Shown piece after piece: positions 14,608-30,300 of a DNA stretch of 64,000 nt. Each line of letters starts with the position of its first letter. The first letter of the stretch is position 1. Made by a program: the position numbers and the translations under genes. The stretch comes from Temnothorax longispinosus (taxonomy: Eukaryota > Arthropoda > Insecta > Hymenoptera > Formicidae): contig NC_092363.1 in NCBI RefSeq assembly GCF_030848805.1, forward strand, positions 21,670,600 to 21,734,599, in the 5' to 3' direction. A model generated the notes under the pieces. It was given only the letters and a program-made list of their open reading frames with translations, was not told the origin of the DNA and ran no database searches.

Positions 14608-14924
14608 TAGTTTTTTTTTTAGCTAAGAATTGAATCTAAATTGAAACAAAATTCGTTTAATAAAAAATATTCTCACTGATATGATTACTCAAAATATTAC
14701 TAGAATATTCTCCGTCTCTTTTTGCAATAAAATTATATTAGACATATTCTCTGAAAATAAAAAGATATGTTTTCTATAAAAGTATTTCAAAAATATCTTC
14801 AAAATATTATATATATAATATATTACAATCAGTATGGGCTATCAAGTCACTTTCGAAAGATATGGAATTTTCAAAATGTTCTCAAAAACATCGCAATTTT
14901 CTTTCTTCATCGTCGATGATAGAC

Positions 14925-15364
14925 TCACTCGCTTTCAGACACATAACTGTTTTCCAATTCTGTATCCGCATGAACTTCGCCGTTACCGGAATAAGTTACT
15001 TTACTATATTTATGGACGGATTTGCGTTTACGGATGTAGGTGAACACAAAATAAATGATGATAACGATCACCAGGCCTAAATTGATCAAGAACGCCACGG
15101 TCAACCTGTGGAGCCATACTGTGGACTGCATTTTCCAGGAAATGCTGCTCAACACGCACAGTGCCTTTCCGTTGCTCCACATCAGCGCCGAATCCGCGTA
15201 ACAGGTAATGCAGTCCGCGTCGGTAGGTCCTCTGCAAGATAGGCACGAGTAATGGCATGCGGTGCAGAAAGCACCGGAATCATCGTCATCTCGGATCGCG
15301 TAAGTTCCAGCTGGACATCGTCGCGAGCAGCTGCCACTGCTGTGGTACCAACCCGGTTTGCACA
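14925..15364 (-). CDS. Fur1: Fur1 terminal exon C: Cys-rich repeat, TM segment and sorting tail (CRR form)
   Basis: Acceptor AATTTTTCAG, two bases completing a Val codon, then CKPGWYHSSGSCSRRCPAGTY. It carries a furin-like Cys-rich repeat (CTACHYSCLSCRGPTDADC motif), then SSISWKMQSTVWLH and a transmembrane helix (VAFLINLGLVIVIIIYFVF). A basic stop-transfer RKRK and a 30-residue tail follow. The tail has YSKV, fitting the tyrosine-based YXX-hydrophobic sorting signal, and ends ENSYVSESE, an acidic Ser cluster like those used for furin cycling to the trans-Golgi network. Phase joins exactly to the 37485 donor, about 22 kb upstream. Stop at 14925-14927. Confidence 0.9.
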
Positions 15365-18300
15365 CTGAAAAATTAGATATACACCATTGATGTTCTTCAT
15401 TTTTGTTTAGTCGAGATTGTGGTGTGAACTTGTAGTGTGTTGTTGCTGCTGCTGTTGCTATTATTGCAGTGTCGCGTATTGTTGCAGCCGATTGACATGT
15501 CAACGTGACGAATGGCGTTGCAAAAGATAATTTAGAATCATTCTGTAGAAATAAATATAAATATAGATTAGAATAAAAGTAACGGTAATTAAATAAAAGT
15601 GACGGTAATTAATATTAATAATGTAATGGTATATAATAATTTAGCGTACAAAGTAGTAATTTAGCACATTACTTAAAAAAATTTTCCTGCAACGCCATTC
15701 GGCCGTTTATATTAGTGGTTAACTAATCCTACAACGCACAATTGAGTGTATTTCGTAGTATTCAATGTGTATTATTTAAAAAACTAAATAATAAAACATG
15801 TTAAGGTAAGCGATATCGCAATTTTAAATTATTTCTTTAATGCATGAGTCTTTGGCGAATGCTGATCAAAAAAATCTAGGAAACTAATATTTAAAGTTTG
15901 TTGCAAGTCTTCATAATCAATATCGAATATTATTGAACTATAAATACAATACTATTTTAATATAACAAAAAGAAAATTATGTCTTATAAAAACTAACTGA
16001 GTAATTATGTGTAGATTTTATCAATAAAATTGATTTTACGTATAGTGCTTTCTATATATGTATACACATAGTAAAACATTTCGTTAATTACATATAAATT
16101 TATCAGTTACAATCTCTAGATTTTTAAAATAATCAATTAATTAAATTAGACATGTTCATTGATAAACACCAATTATTTTTGGAATGATCAATTTGCGATA
16201 TCACTTTGCCCAAGCCTAAAATATGTTCGCAGTTATTAAAAAAATATATATATTAACTAAAAATATATTACTAAAAATATATCTATTAAAAAACTAACAT
16301 TATCCATTTTATACACTAAAATAAGAAGATAATCTTCGAAATAAATGCACAAAATAACAGCCTGTGACATTACAACTCTTAAAATTTGCGAAGCATGCAA
16401 AAGCATATGTGTGCCATATTCCATTTACAAATTTTACAAAAACAAATTTATCAATAATGCAATACTTAAAAAATACTAATAAATAAAATGCATGTATAGA
16501 TGCTATTTTTATTGTATTGTGTATTGAATTTATGCTTAATGTAATGATGTGACATGTCAGTGAAATTTGTCAGTTATTATCTACGAATAAATTATATCAT
16601 TTTGATCTTTGTTCATGCATTATGTACACGATTTCGTTACGAAAGAAGTTACTACATAACATTCACTAATCTCTATAAAACAAGAGGAAAGATAATGATT
16701 GACAAATTGACATTACACATCATTGCTGTTGCCATCATGTCTACATTGAGGTTTCTTTTTACAACATTCTTAATATAATTTCGTCGCTTTCTTGTACAGC
16801 TTGCATAATAAAAAATAAAGTAAAAAAAATAAGTAAAACAGAAGAATACCATTCATGAAAAATATTTTTTCCTATTATATGAATCTCTCTGCTCTTTTAT
16901 ACATATTAATTGCAAGTAAAAAAGTATTAAATATGAAAAAATATATTCTTGTATTGTTTTCTTTTAGAAGCATGATATAATTTCATGTAATGTAAAAAAA
17001 TAAAATAGCGACGTATGTATGTTAACATTTGACAAAAATTTATAATTTCTCTTATACGATTCAATCATACTCCACTACTATATTTTACATTTACAAGATG
17101 AAAATGAAGTGTATAAAAGTATCCTCACATTATTAATATTATCGTCAATATTTGGTACACAATATTATTCACTAGATGACATTTATTCTGATAGATTAAA
17201 TATCATATAATTATCTACCGTCTGATGATAATGATTGTACCAATGCGATATTAATTACAGTAACAGAATTGATAGAGCACATTAATAAATGTGAGGATTC
17301 CTTATATGAGAAACATAATAAGCGAAGGAGATACGTGCATAGACGAAAGCCGTTAGTACAAAAACGAGAAAATATAAAGGCTGCCTCTCGTCAAAGTACG
17401 TGAAACCCAAGGGAATACGTTTATTTCTCGGTAGCCTTACAGTGAATTCTGAATTAAATGGCGCTTCTCCCTTAATAACTTGGTAATAATTAATTGTCGA
17501 CGGTAACAACAGTAAGGCTAACTAATTAACTTCATGTTATATATCTTGATATTATATAATATCACGTATCAAGATTATGAACCGCTAATTATTCATGTGT
17601 AAAATGAAAAATTTCAAATATAACTGCGGAAAAATACGCAGTGTTCCCAGAAAGGAACGTAATTACTACGAATCCATATTATCAGAGAAGAATCAATAAC
17701 ACTTTTGTTATTAAACTGACTTTCTAATTAACTCTTGAACTTTTTGCGAAGTAAGAACTCATTAAAAATTTCAATAATCAATTATTAAATTTTAATAACT
17801 TGAGTTACTAGAGTTTCTTTAGCGTTAATAATTCATTAATAACGCTTGGCTTAAAGGCCTGCTAACAAGAGAAATTACAAACGCGAGAACAAAAAATCGA
17901 GAAACGTAAATCTTTCTCGGGAGACCTTATGAAAGGCACGGTGAAATTAGGGTGCAATTTGAGAAACAATCTCGATCCCCCCAGGCATCCAAGTACTTTC
18001 GAGAGCGATAAATCGCGCGACAGAGGATTAAAATAGGACATTATATAGAAAGAAGAAGAAGTAAGACTCACCGTGCTGGTGAAGCGATCAGGGATAGGGC
18101 TGTTTTGTTTTGTTTTTTATGTGCGGTTGTGGATGTGTGGATGTGGTTGGTGATGGTGATGATTGGTGGTGGTTGGTGGCTGGTCTGAGAAAGTCCGCGT
18201 CCGGCACTCGTCCCCACGGAGAGTCCAAGTACCTAAATACGTTTTCTGAACCTGCTATAGGATAAAGGGATAAACGGCGAAGTACGCGTGACAACTTCGA

Positions 18301-21300
18301 GACGGTTAATATCTCACAAACAATCCGATTTTTATACGTGTGTGTAACGCTTGTCAAGAAAGCTTTCCTCACTTTTTAAATTACGTTGTTCATATAAGGC
18401 GTTATAGAATATTCGAGAATCAAGAATTCTGGGAGGCGAATTAAGAAACATTCACGCATCGGTATGTAACTTCTTTTGTGATTCAAGCGACGAAAAGAGA
18501 AAAGGGATAATATACATAATTCTGTTTCGTGTTAACAACAAGTTAAAGTTAATAGAATTAGTTTAACATAGCTTTAAGTTTTCATTATGTTGGGATTAAC
18601 ATTAAAAAATATATATATATAATTCTGTTTCACTGGCAGAATTGAATATAAAAGCAATACCTTTTCTATCTGCGACTTTAATGGAATTATAGATTGAAGT
18701 ATAATTGTTAGTGCATAAGAAAGTAAAAATATTGAAACAGATAGTAGTTGGTAGGTCTTTGACTTATATACTCGAACGGCTCAATTAAATTGGCTGATGA
18801 GTTCTCGATAATATACTGGAAATCGGGATTGTCTGGGCGGGGATATGTTCGCACTGGTTAATCATCAAATCCCTAAGAGTTACTGCCGCACGGTGGATTA
18901 ATCGTCCCTGTCCTAGCAGGATCGCGATAACGGATAATTGTACCAGATCCACGCTACCACAAGCTCACACGGCTCTAACGTGTCGTCTTCCAACATTCCG
19001 TACATCCGTTTCGATCTAGATAGAACGGATAGATGGTTCAATAAGGAAAAGATAAAAAGCGCATCGTTAATTTAACCGCGAGATAGAATCACGTTTTCTG
19101 AAGAATTAATATTCTTCGATAAAAGTCGTATAACTTAAATAATCATGAATCAAAAATAATGCCAAATCTTTGTTGAGAAAAGCGAGTAAAATTATTTATT
19201 GAAATACAATATATAATTCAACGGACTGCAAAAAGCGTCATGGTGAGAAAACTTCAGTAATTGTGACTGACCTCCATGTTATCAATTTCAAAGTGAAAGA
19301 AAAGACAAGGAGTTTCTATATATTTTATAAAATTTTCGTCATATGAGATGCGCAAATATATTTGAACGGTGCAAGAATAAATCAGAAGACGCACTGAAAT
19401 CGCCAGTAAGTGCAATTCAAACACTTCGCATCAATGCATGCATATTATACAAGCGATAATGATGTTTTGAATGAAACGTCATGCTGTTTCGAAAGCCATT
19501 TTATTTCAAGAATGGATGAAGTAAGTTAGAAATGCAGTTTATGCAATATTTAACGTGCGTTTAAAATCAAATACAATTACCTCAATAATGTACATCTAAC
19601 ATCTATATGTAAAATTTCATGCACAATTATGACTATTAATATTATTGTGTGGTATTTTCTGAAATGTATATATGTATTTCATACATAATTAAAACATTCA
19701 TGACCTAATTAATGGAGTTCATTACATAGATGTGTTATATTGTTTACTGAGTAAAGATTTAATAAATTATTTATGAGAAGCACATTCACATACGCAGCGA
19801 AGTTAAATTAAACTTTATATTGATATTAACTTTTTTGTTTATTCATCTTGACGTCATTCATTCATTCACTCATTTCTTTAAGTATTTTTCTTTATTTTGA
19901 TATTTCCTTTCTTATATAAAAGTATGTCAATTGGGACACGGATTGGAACATTATAACTGCATGCATCTCAAAAGATTAAGGTTAATAGATATTCAAAGGG
20001 ATTCATTTGTCATGCATTGTTATCTTTAAGAAATCGAATATTCTCCTGAATATATTCAGTAATCAAACAATACTTATATAGTTACTTGGCCTTAATGAGA
20101 AATAAATGTCTTTATAATCAGCGCTTTCCAATAATTTTGACGCAGTTTACTTTTCATAAACGCAATTTACTGCAGCATTTAATATCTTTGATCAAAATAT
20201 TTATTAAGTTTCTAATTTTGTGACGTCTTTGAAAAAAACTTCATTAAAAAATATTAATAATTTATCACACAAAAAATTCTTAATATCGATAATGTAAGTG
20301 CATCATAATTAATTACAGATTCTGCTTATAATCCAAATAATAATCCAAAGTAGTTATTTGAACAATCTTATAATTTTTAATCGTGTTATTTCATATATGA
20401 GCGCAATATTAAAATTAAAAACGATCAATAATGTACAAACTATAAAACAAATTGTACAAAGCCACAGAGAATTAATATTTTAAAATAATGCTGATTCAAA
20501 GAAATAATTTATTTCATCCTACATTCTCTCGATATCCTCAGAACTCGTGTAGATATCTATAATTTTGAAGAATTATAGATTTGTAGAAGTTATGAGAATT
20601 ACAAGCACAAAGGTTTAATTGAATGATGAAAATGTTATGGGGGATTATAGCAACCCATGCAGGCGAATTTCTATTTATCACATGATTTTACTTACGACTC
20701 GAGAGGCATGCTTTAATTGGCACATACCTGCACATATCCTAGCGTAATCGGAATTATAACTTTGAGCGGGGTGTTAAAAGCGTTAATTGGCTCGCGAGAT
20801 ACAAATTAGTATTAGACTAATGGCGAACGGGTAGGATTGGAGTATGAATCGTATCCTCTTCTAATCTTAAATAAAAAGAGGATAAGCGGATGAAGGAGTC
20901 GTCACATTCATACTAAATAGTTGAATTGACCATAAATAAATTGTCACTTGTCATTGATTGAAGAGTGCGTTCCACATACAATTAGCGCTCGCAACGTTCG
21001 TGAGTATCATTCTTCTTTGTTTAACATTTGACAAACAACAAGGACGAAATTCTAAGAGCGTCGCGAGCGCGAAGTGAAACGCATCCTAAATATCACGATT
21101 TAATATAATGATTAAATATCATCATGATGTTTAGCAGATTGATCTTCGTGCGACTGTATTCCAAAATTGTTATTGTACTCAATTTTCATATTTGTTGTTG
21201 AACGCAAGTTTATAATGCGAAAATACGATTGACCCGCGACCCTTCGACCCGACTGACCCCGCCCTACAAGATCGTCGGCCGGAGCGTCCGCGGATTAATA

Positions 21301-24300
21301 AACGTTCAAATAATTATTCAGGAGATTCTCCTCTTTTAATTCATTCATGATATACAAATTCCAATGTCGCATATAATGACTCGTAGTAGTTCTGCCATTG
21401 CTTATACAATATATTATGTATATGTGTACATAAATGTGTGTAGCAGACACTTCGCGCCCCGCACGAGTCGCGCCTTCTCCCGCGTCCTTTCCTCGCAGAT
21501 TTCGCGCTGTCGGAAAATGATCCACGATGGGATCCACCGGACATCTTTCATTCGACAAATCGTAGCAAAGAGGAGAGAGTGAAGGAGGAAAAGAACGGAA
21601 GGGACGAGTGCGCGAGCGTGAACGTGGGCGCGAGTTGCGCGAAATTCGCACCTCCACGCTCTTCCTCTCACATCGTCGGAAATGTTATAACTTAAGATAT
21701 GTCGCCTCTCCAAGCAAGATACATTTTACAATACATACAAACATTTACAATAGATACATTAACAATATGGCAGACAATCGCAGCGGGACAGTATCGGGCA
21801 TCCGGCTTGGCTGTGTACTTTAGATCTGCTTAAACAGATCCGCGAATAATAATCTTGAATGATTACTATATTTGTCGGATATATATCTACAAAATAATTG
21901 TGCGTATTCTTCATTTTTATTTATAAATTAATCTGCTTTCGTTAAGTACAAAATTGTAACATCGTAAGGGCGTTCATATTTATACGAGAAAGTGAAAGAT
22001 GCTTTGATGTTTTCTTAATTAAGACTTACGAAAGAGACGATATCTTTGTTTTAAAAAGAAATAGATTTTGTAAAATATTATGGAGACTGCTATAAAAAAA
22101 AGAGAATGAAATTATAAATCATTCCGTTGGAAAGCCAGATTCGGTGAACATAATGGTGTTTGATGTGAAATGTAACTCGAGCAAAATATGCAAATATTCG
22201 CGCTAGATTCGTCGAGAGTTCTCCAGATTTTTCCAACCGTGAGAATTCGATTTGGATGATTTTCGAGTCGATGTTCACATAACGATTTTATGAGGGATGC
22301 ACGCTGTGTCGTGCGATGTGAATTATTGTCGCGATTGAGCCACGTGTGATCGGTGGTATACAGTATCGAATGTTAAACGTCGACCCTAATTGTTCATCTG
22401 GATAATTTGATCAAATTTAATTTGCAAAAATCGAATTTCTCCCAATGTGAATTTCAGCTGCCCGGGCAGTTACATTCGACGAGATAAATTAAGTACAAAA
22501 CGCGTCCATGCGAATTTCGTGGAAGGCCGATGTAAAAAGCGAAGGTATACGTTTTAATATCGCTTCTCATTTGATAAAATTGATTGTGCGTGTAAGCATA
22601 TAAAGATACACATTAAATCAAATTTATTGCGACATAGATATATAAATAATAGAGAAAAAATATATATATATACATATATTATAATCTCTGCCAGTCTCTT
22701 CGCCCATTTGTTATATGGTCTGTGAAACGTTACAATAAATGTGCAATGAATGTTATCATTATTTGCGAAATAAATTTCACAAAAATTTCAAAATAAATTT
22801 GTCGCAGCGAAATTCTCCGCCTCTTGTCACCGGAATTCAGATTGTCCCGAAGCGATGTCGCTGGTATTGTACATTTCGGAAGATACGTCACATCTGAACG
22901 AATCAAAATACATCCAAAGTTCCTTGTACTACTCGTAGTATCCACGTTTATATCAGTTTCCTTTTTGTTTTCGTCGGAAACCAACACCCCTCCACACTGA
23001 TTAATATAATTGACTCTTATTCTTAGAACTGAAATTCGCTATACATATAGATAATCGGTCTGTACTTTCGTTTTTTCGTAACTTCATCTTTTCTCCCGCA
23101 TTTTCATTTGTTGCGTCTCTCATTTTTTTCTCTTTCATACATACACGCATACATACATACGTACACACACATACATTCTTATTCTTCTCTTTGCACCTTC
23201 TCTATATTTGCATTTCTTTTTTGTTCTCTTAGGGGATCTCATTCTAGAGTATGTAATAAAATTATCTCTCTCTCTCTTTCTTTCTTTGTATTTTTCTCCC
23301 GTGTTCTAGAACGAACTCGCCAACTCTTGGTACAACTTTTATTCTTTGAATGATAGCGAAACGAGATTCCGCGGGGCGATGAAGGTTCGTCATGAAACTC
23401 GTGAAAAGTCGCCGGTCCCTTCAATCGATTCGCTCGAAAAGTTTCCATTTTGATCTTTCTAACTCACTGCTATACGGATAACATCGTTTTATGCCGTATA
23501 GTTTCCCTGACGGATGTCATTTCCCGAAATCAGGGATTAATTGAAGAAATCGCGATTAATACATCTTTCCTCGAGTAGAATAAGTTTCGTGGGAAAAATC
23601 ACGCAACGATCCACAATCCCTCTCGCTCGCGAAGAAACGCGAGGGTCAACGAGATCCTCGAAAATACATTGAACCCGTATTCTCATCCTTTTTTACGGCT
23701 GCATGTAAAGCCAAATCCAATCGTCCGATAGCGATTTTATTTTCTTAATACAAAGATATCATTTTCGATCTTAACATAAAATAAAATCCAAATTTGGCGT
23801 TAAACATGTCATAAGAGAGAATGTGAATTTAAAAAGAATAATTTTAATGTATTACACAATTAGTGCTTTAAAATTAAATTTTGCGGAGTTTTCTTCATTA
23901 GAAATTAATCGTCGCTTATCGAACATTTGTTTTATTTTATGGAAGCGCAAAAAGTCAATTTTTTAAAATAAAAATTAGCTTAACTTTTTTCTAAAATGAC
24001 AGGACAGTTACCGCAAAATTTTATATATGTATATCTTGTTTACGTTCTATTTTCATTTCCATTGTTTTATAATCTTTTTCAGATTAGTCACTAATTAAAA
24101 TTAAATTGCACAAGGCTAACTGACAGATTTAAGCCATCGCGACATTTCGGCTTATGTTGGATTTTTCTTGTTAGACAATTATTTGCATCAACGGGCATTT
24201 ACAATGTCCACTTTTTAATGCTTAATCGCAATTTTGACCTGTAATACCGCCATATTTTCTTTCATTTTATTTGTATTGTTGTTAAATTTTTATTTATGAA

Positions 24301-27300
24301 CACTTATCTACAGCTTCAAGCTTTCGTTTTCCGATATAGCCAGTATTACGAGCGTCTCCACTTATAGAACTTGACAAGTGAAATAAAGAACGAAAGAAAA
24401 TGGTGGTAAATGTCGTGAGTCAATGATCAATTTGGATGAATCGGGCAAAATAAGCGGACTATACAAACTCAATTTGGTTCAAATATAATTAGATAAATGA
24501 TACCAACTAGACGCACAGCGCAGAGAATGTATCATATGAGACGTAGAAGCGTATTCTTTCTTGATTTATATACAGTTTTATTTGACCTATCGGGACGTAT
24601 AAGTACAATTTAACTGAAGATACACGTGGAGAAGACTATTGAAGACTTCCTCACAAATATCGATGAATGCTGCGTGAATCTTGCGTCGCCGTGTAAAGAG
24701 AACTAATTTTATAACACTACTTTGAAAAGCATAAATAATTTGAACGAATCAATTTACGCTATAATATCATCTCAAAAGCTAATTAGCCTGAAAAATGTTT
24801 GCTCATTCTCTCACTCGGGAAACGAAGATTATTCACCTAAGTACGTTTATAAGTATAAATATCGTCTAATTAATTTGCACCTTAAAATTGCTAATTAAAA
24901 GTTTGTTAACTGTAAGGTACCTCAATGATATAATAGTGTTTCTCTTACAGAGTGAGTAGTCAATTTCAATAGAGTTATAATTCATAGAAAATCTGAGAAG
25001 AGTTCTTGTTTTTACATCATCTAAAAATAAAAAATAATTTTCTCCTAGACCATCCTGTACGACGTTTTATAAATTATTAAATCTCGAGATATATGATAAT
25101 CAAGAGAAACAAAATATATAAGCGTACACTGACTTCAGAGAACAGCACCCATTGCGATTTGATTGAAATGATATGTGCATGAACAAGTCCGATATTTCGA
25201 GGACGATAATAATTACGGCACCAGCGACTAATACGCACCATCCATTTACATTGATATGAAATGTATAATAATATAATCACAATGAGTAATAAACTAATAT
25301 AACTGCTGTACATGTTATCGATACGAACGATAGCAATAAAAATTATTTTGTTATTCAATATGCATTCGTACTCTTTTGACTGCCTATTCTCTAAAAATAT
25401 ATAATATATCATGGCCAACGAAGGGATAAAGAAGTCTTATGCTTATGTGGAGGAACCATTCTTCAAATATTAAAATAAAACAGCAAGAGATATCACACGG
25501 AAAAATATTAAATCTGCTGTTTTTTTTTACATTTTATAGTAGAATTAATAGAATTATCATAATTCTTGTAAGAGAATTCTATAAATATTATACATTAAAT
25601 AAATAAAAATTTGAAAGAATTGCCTTTCTTCCATATTAGCACGTGTATAAACAAAGTAAGAGAAAATATTTCTACAAATTCTCGACGTTGCTTTTTCCGA
25701 AATCAAAAGATATTCAGATGGGAAACGATGAAAATTGAAGAAAATACATAATGCAAGAGAATAGGGAATAGAATAGGGAAAGTTCATTGTTTATCACATA
25801 TCGATCTATATATTTACAATATTAATTACAACAAATGGAAAATAGGAACGGAAACAATATAAAGAAAGAAAAATAGAAGCAGATATTAGCGTAGAAGTTG
25901 TAGCGTTTGAGAAAGAAGTTTAAAATAAAAGATAGTTTAGGGAAGAACAAACTGAGGTGATGAATGAACATATAGGGTAGTGTACATTGACTTACAAGAT
26001 ATTTAGAAATCGAATTACAATCTCATGCATGTGTATATACGAACAATTTATAAAAGTCGAAGATCCTCGATCGAGAAATCTACTTCATTATCGGTTTTTA
26101 TATTACAGATACGAATAAATAATTCTCAAAAGATTACCTGGATAAAAAATACGTACCGCATCTCTCAAAGTAAATAATGAGAAAAACTCTACTTCTTCGT
26201 CTACTACGTAAAATTTAACTCAAATCACGTGTTTTATATGCGTATGTGTTATTATATATTAAAAATATATATATAATTCAACGTTCGTGTAAAAATTCAA
26301 TTTTCAATTTAATGGGAAAATTTAATTTGACGTAGGATTAAAAGAATTCTTATTTGTCGCTCAAGGCTGCGAGAGGAAAATTAATATTTGACGATTATGA
26401 GCACATTTTCAAAGGTAAAGTCAACTAATCTTACGATTCTGTCCGACTATATTTCGCAATTAATCTGCGAAATACGATACGGATTACTGCGCGGGTATTT
26501 CTTTCATGATATTTTGCACATACGCGGGTCATTATAATTATTCCCTTGTGAGCGGAGCATTTCGCAAAATGCCGACCGAGCTATACGCTTTTGATCAGAG
26601 ATGAAATTCAGGGAATCTTTGTCTGTAAATCAACTCGCCTTTGAATTTCCATCCCGCTTCAGCCCGCCCTTCGCTGCTTTATATCAGAACTGCTCCTTCC
26701 TCTCGATGTACCTCACCCTCACGATATGACGGTCTCTTTTTTTTTCGTTTTACATCGCGAGAAACGAATTTTTGATTAAAGAGAACCTTCGCGAATGCTG
26801 AAGACCTGCTAGAATTAATCTCTGTCGTGTAATCGATCGCTTTAAAAAAGAAACACAAGCCAATATTTTTTGGAGATGAAAAGAACCGTACTGAAAACAT
26901 TGATCTGTTATACATATAAAACTAAATTTTAGTTTTATGCGCCGCTATGAAAGTTCGAATGTTGTATACATAAAACAGTCACAATAGAAAACAATAACGG
27001 AGAAATAAAATATGTATATTTTCGGTTCTATGCAAATTTTGGATTTTTCTTACACCCGCGCGACGCAAGGTATCGAACAAATTGCATAAGATATAAGGAA
27101 AGGATTCCTAGAAATTGCATTGACAGTAAACAGGATTTTTCGTTTTTCCACTATAATATTTGGATTTCTTTCCTTAGGTAGATTGCTGATAAAAATCTTA
27201 TTCATCCACGTATATAAAAAAAGACACGTCGTATAAAGGAGCCGTATAACGGCTGTCAAAGAAGATAAAGAAAAAATTGATTCTACTCGCGCGTCTCTCT

Positions 27301-30300
27301 TTCTCAATATCGACGGAATTGGAATATTAAATATCTTTTCTATCCATCCATCGAGGAATACGGTACCGGAACTCGCGCTTGGTGCATGTTCCATTTTCCG
27401 TAAGGAACGAGAATTTAGTTGCTAATGTAACCTGATTTCGAAGTACTCAGTCCGATATTCTTTCTGATCTTATCCGCAGCTTTGCAATCGCGACTTTCCT
27501 CAGTTTCCTCTTCATAATGTGAGGATTTCGCTTTATTTTTACGTCATAAAAAATGACGTTTGATAAGAAAATTTTTAAATATTGAAATTGAACAACAAAA
27601 GTAGATCAAATATTTTAATATGTGCGAGATGCACGATAGCGCATTTAAAAACTGCAGAAAGTATGAAAATTCGCAAATTAATTTTGAATCGCTAATAGTA
27701 TAAAATAGAATAAAGTGACATTAATTGTTTTAAGATTGAGAACACTATTTTCACTTATTCAATAAAAAATAAAAAATATTTATATGTTAGTCTCGAACAT
27801 AATAAGTACTTTTGTTACCATAGTTATGTTGTCATTCAAATTATAATATAATATTCTAAAAATTTTACTATACAACTTGATTGTATATAAGTAAAATAAT
27901 AAAAAAAAAAAAATATATATATATATTATTTTATCTTTTTTTATTTAGTATATTAGTACCTTATTTGTATGACAAGCACTAACTTTGGAGTTGAGTGTAT
28001 TCGACGTAGAAGCACTTGACCAATTTTTGCATCTCTTGACCGAGATAGTATCGTCAGATAGTATCCAGGGATTAATACATTTGAGTACATATATATTTTT
28101 TTCCTCGCGATTGCATTTGATAGCCATCCATTAGAGCATCAGTCTCGAAAAATCACAAACGTTTCATTCGCAGAACGCCGCTTGGAAAGAGACATTTAGT
28201 ATCGCAACTGTAACGTCAATTTAATTTCGCAGCCATTCAATATTCCCTTTTTCGTACGATTGTTCAGCCGTTCGGCGTATTAGTTTCTAGGGTATCGATG
28301 CGCGATAAAAGTACGGAGCGACGTCGATCAAGTAGTTATTTAAGATTTTTGTCAAGTGTTAATTAAATTCATCGAATTCGTATCTTAAAAATCTTATAGA
28401 TAAAAACTGATAATGACAATTTATTGAATAATTTGACTGCGCTGCAATATGTATCTTTGTATGATCTTTGACCAACAATATGACGAAATCCGTGGAGCAT
28501 ATCGGATAACATACGAACTTTCAAAACTGTTCGCGCTTTATTTATAATCGGCATGTATTATTCGAGCCGAAGTAACAATATATCGATTGTAATTCGATTT
28601 CTGGCTTGTCGTGCACAGTTAACTTCTGATTTGTGGCCTACAACTTTCGACGGAACATGATTGGATTCGCCGCGTTGATATAAATCGTAAATCCTAGAAA
28701 CGAATTTTCGCAGCGGCGGAATTCTTGATGGTGAAAACTTCCGACTCGATAACTCGTTGACGATCGTTCCCCGATAAAGAAAAATCGCCCCGTCAACTCG
28801 CCGCGAAGCTCCCGGCTTTCTCGTCGAGTTTACTGCTTATCCCCGCAATTGAAATTTTTACCAAGCACGCGCGATCACCTCTAAGCTCGCAATAGAATAG
28901 CATCCGCCGGGTTTTTTTTTTCATCGATATTCCAAGCAAAACGGTGGTATCTAAAAATTGTTCAAAAAATATCGAGTCATTCAACGGCGCGACGGTTCTT
29001 ATCGCCATCGAATTGGCTGAGCGTTACGGGCATTTATTAAACTTACAAACACTTGCGGACCGCGCAGTTTTTAATTATCATAGTTAACAACGTTTTGAGC
29101 AAGTTTCGTGTCGAAAATTTGATATACTGTACTTTCGAGGCCGAGTGTGAATTATGAACGTACGAACGATACTCGTGGCACAATGATTCTTTCTCTTTTA
29201 ACAAAATATTAAAAATTACACTAAATTTTTGTATATTACATGCATATGTTTGTATATTTATAACATATCTTTAAATACGGTAATTAAAATATCCTCCTTC
29301 ATTGATCACTATATATGGAAATATTTTCACAAAATTTCGTACGTTGTAACATATTTTATATTAAAAATAATAGAAGCTACGTATTTGCAATTAAATTAAA
29401 TAATATATATCCAACGTACGCATTACCTCGAACAAGAAGAAATGGTATTACTCGCTAAAGTAAATTACTAAGCACACGGTCATTGTCGTTGATCTTAATA
29501 AAGCCCGAGGTTTAATGTGCATCCAAAATCCACACGCAGCTTCGTGTACCCCATCCCCAACTGTTTACATAGGCAGCCGGAGAACCTCCCTATAGCTCCC
29601 CTAGTTCGGCAGTGCTGATAGCTCACCGAATATCCTATCTCCTTGGAGGGACGCAGAGTGCTTATGAAGCGTGGAGAAAGGTTCAGAAACGGAACGTAAG
29701 GGAAAGCTGGCAGACAGGAAAATGTTAAGGATGTTGGAAAACAAAAGGGGTGTTGACCGATAGACGAGAAGATAAAGACATAGAGAAAAAGAGATAGAGA
29801 GGAAGAGAAAGATCGTGTGTTTTCATGCATTTGAGCGAGCAAAAGAAAGAAAGAGAGAGACAGAAAGGAGGGGGGGGGAAGAGAAGAGAAAGAGAGACAG
29901 AGATAGGGCAAAGGGGAAGAAGAAAAAGAAGGCGAGAGAAAAACTGTTCCCTCCCTTCCCCCCTGGAACACGTCGGAGCCAAAATCCGTCGATCAAAATC
30001 GACGACGTTGGCTGAAGTTAACTGCAGCTCCATCGGATGTATGTACTATAAGTTACGCGAGGCAATTTTTCCAGGAGAGACAGGGCACGAGACCGGACGA
30101 GTCGAGTCTCGTTAATGGCAGTTGGCTCCCTGTTATTATTTTTTTTGTCTCGTACAAAAAGTTCACGTGGAAAATTACACATGTGAATATAGGACGCTGT
30201 CACGTATGGCCGGCCTCGACTGAAACGCTGAGCAGAATCGAGCACAAGGTAGATTGCGTTACAATCGATTGCTGAAATCTTTCTTCGATTCTTCAATTTG

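Larger units (their letters stand above)
1..14924. other. Gene-poor region downstream of Fur1
   Basis: AT-rich sequence with a few GC-richer islands (about 620-1620, 2200-2800, 11040-11480, 13800-14150) that contain only short frames without recognisable products. Holds the repeats listed at 1753, 2914, 5555, 5700, 6667 and 7927. The 3' untranslated region of the Fur1 CRR transcript presumably occupies the last few hundred bases before 14925. No coding gene, tRNA or rRNA is supported. Confidence 0.6.

Noticed and set aside
21295..21713. Overlapping frames of 67-120 codons on both strands in a GC-richer patch
   Set aside because: No consistent splice signals or recognisable protein features on either strand.
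29495..30115. Frames up to 158 codons on both strands
   Set aside because: Produced by a purine-rich low-complexity tract. Products are Ser/Leu/Phe- or Lys/Arg/Glu-rich runs with no domain.
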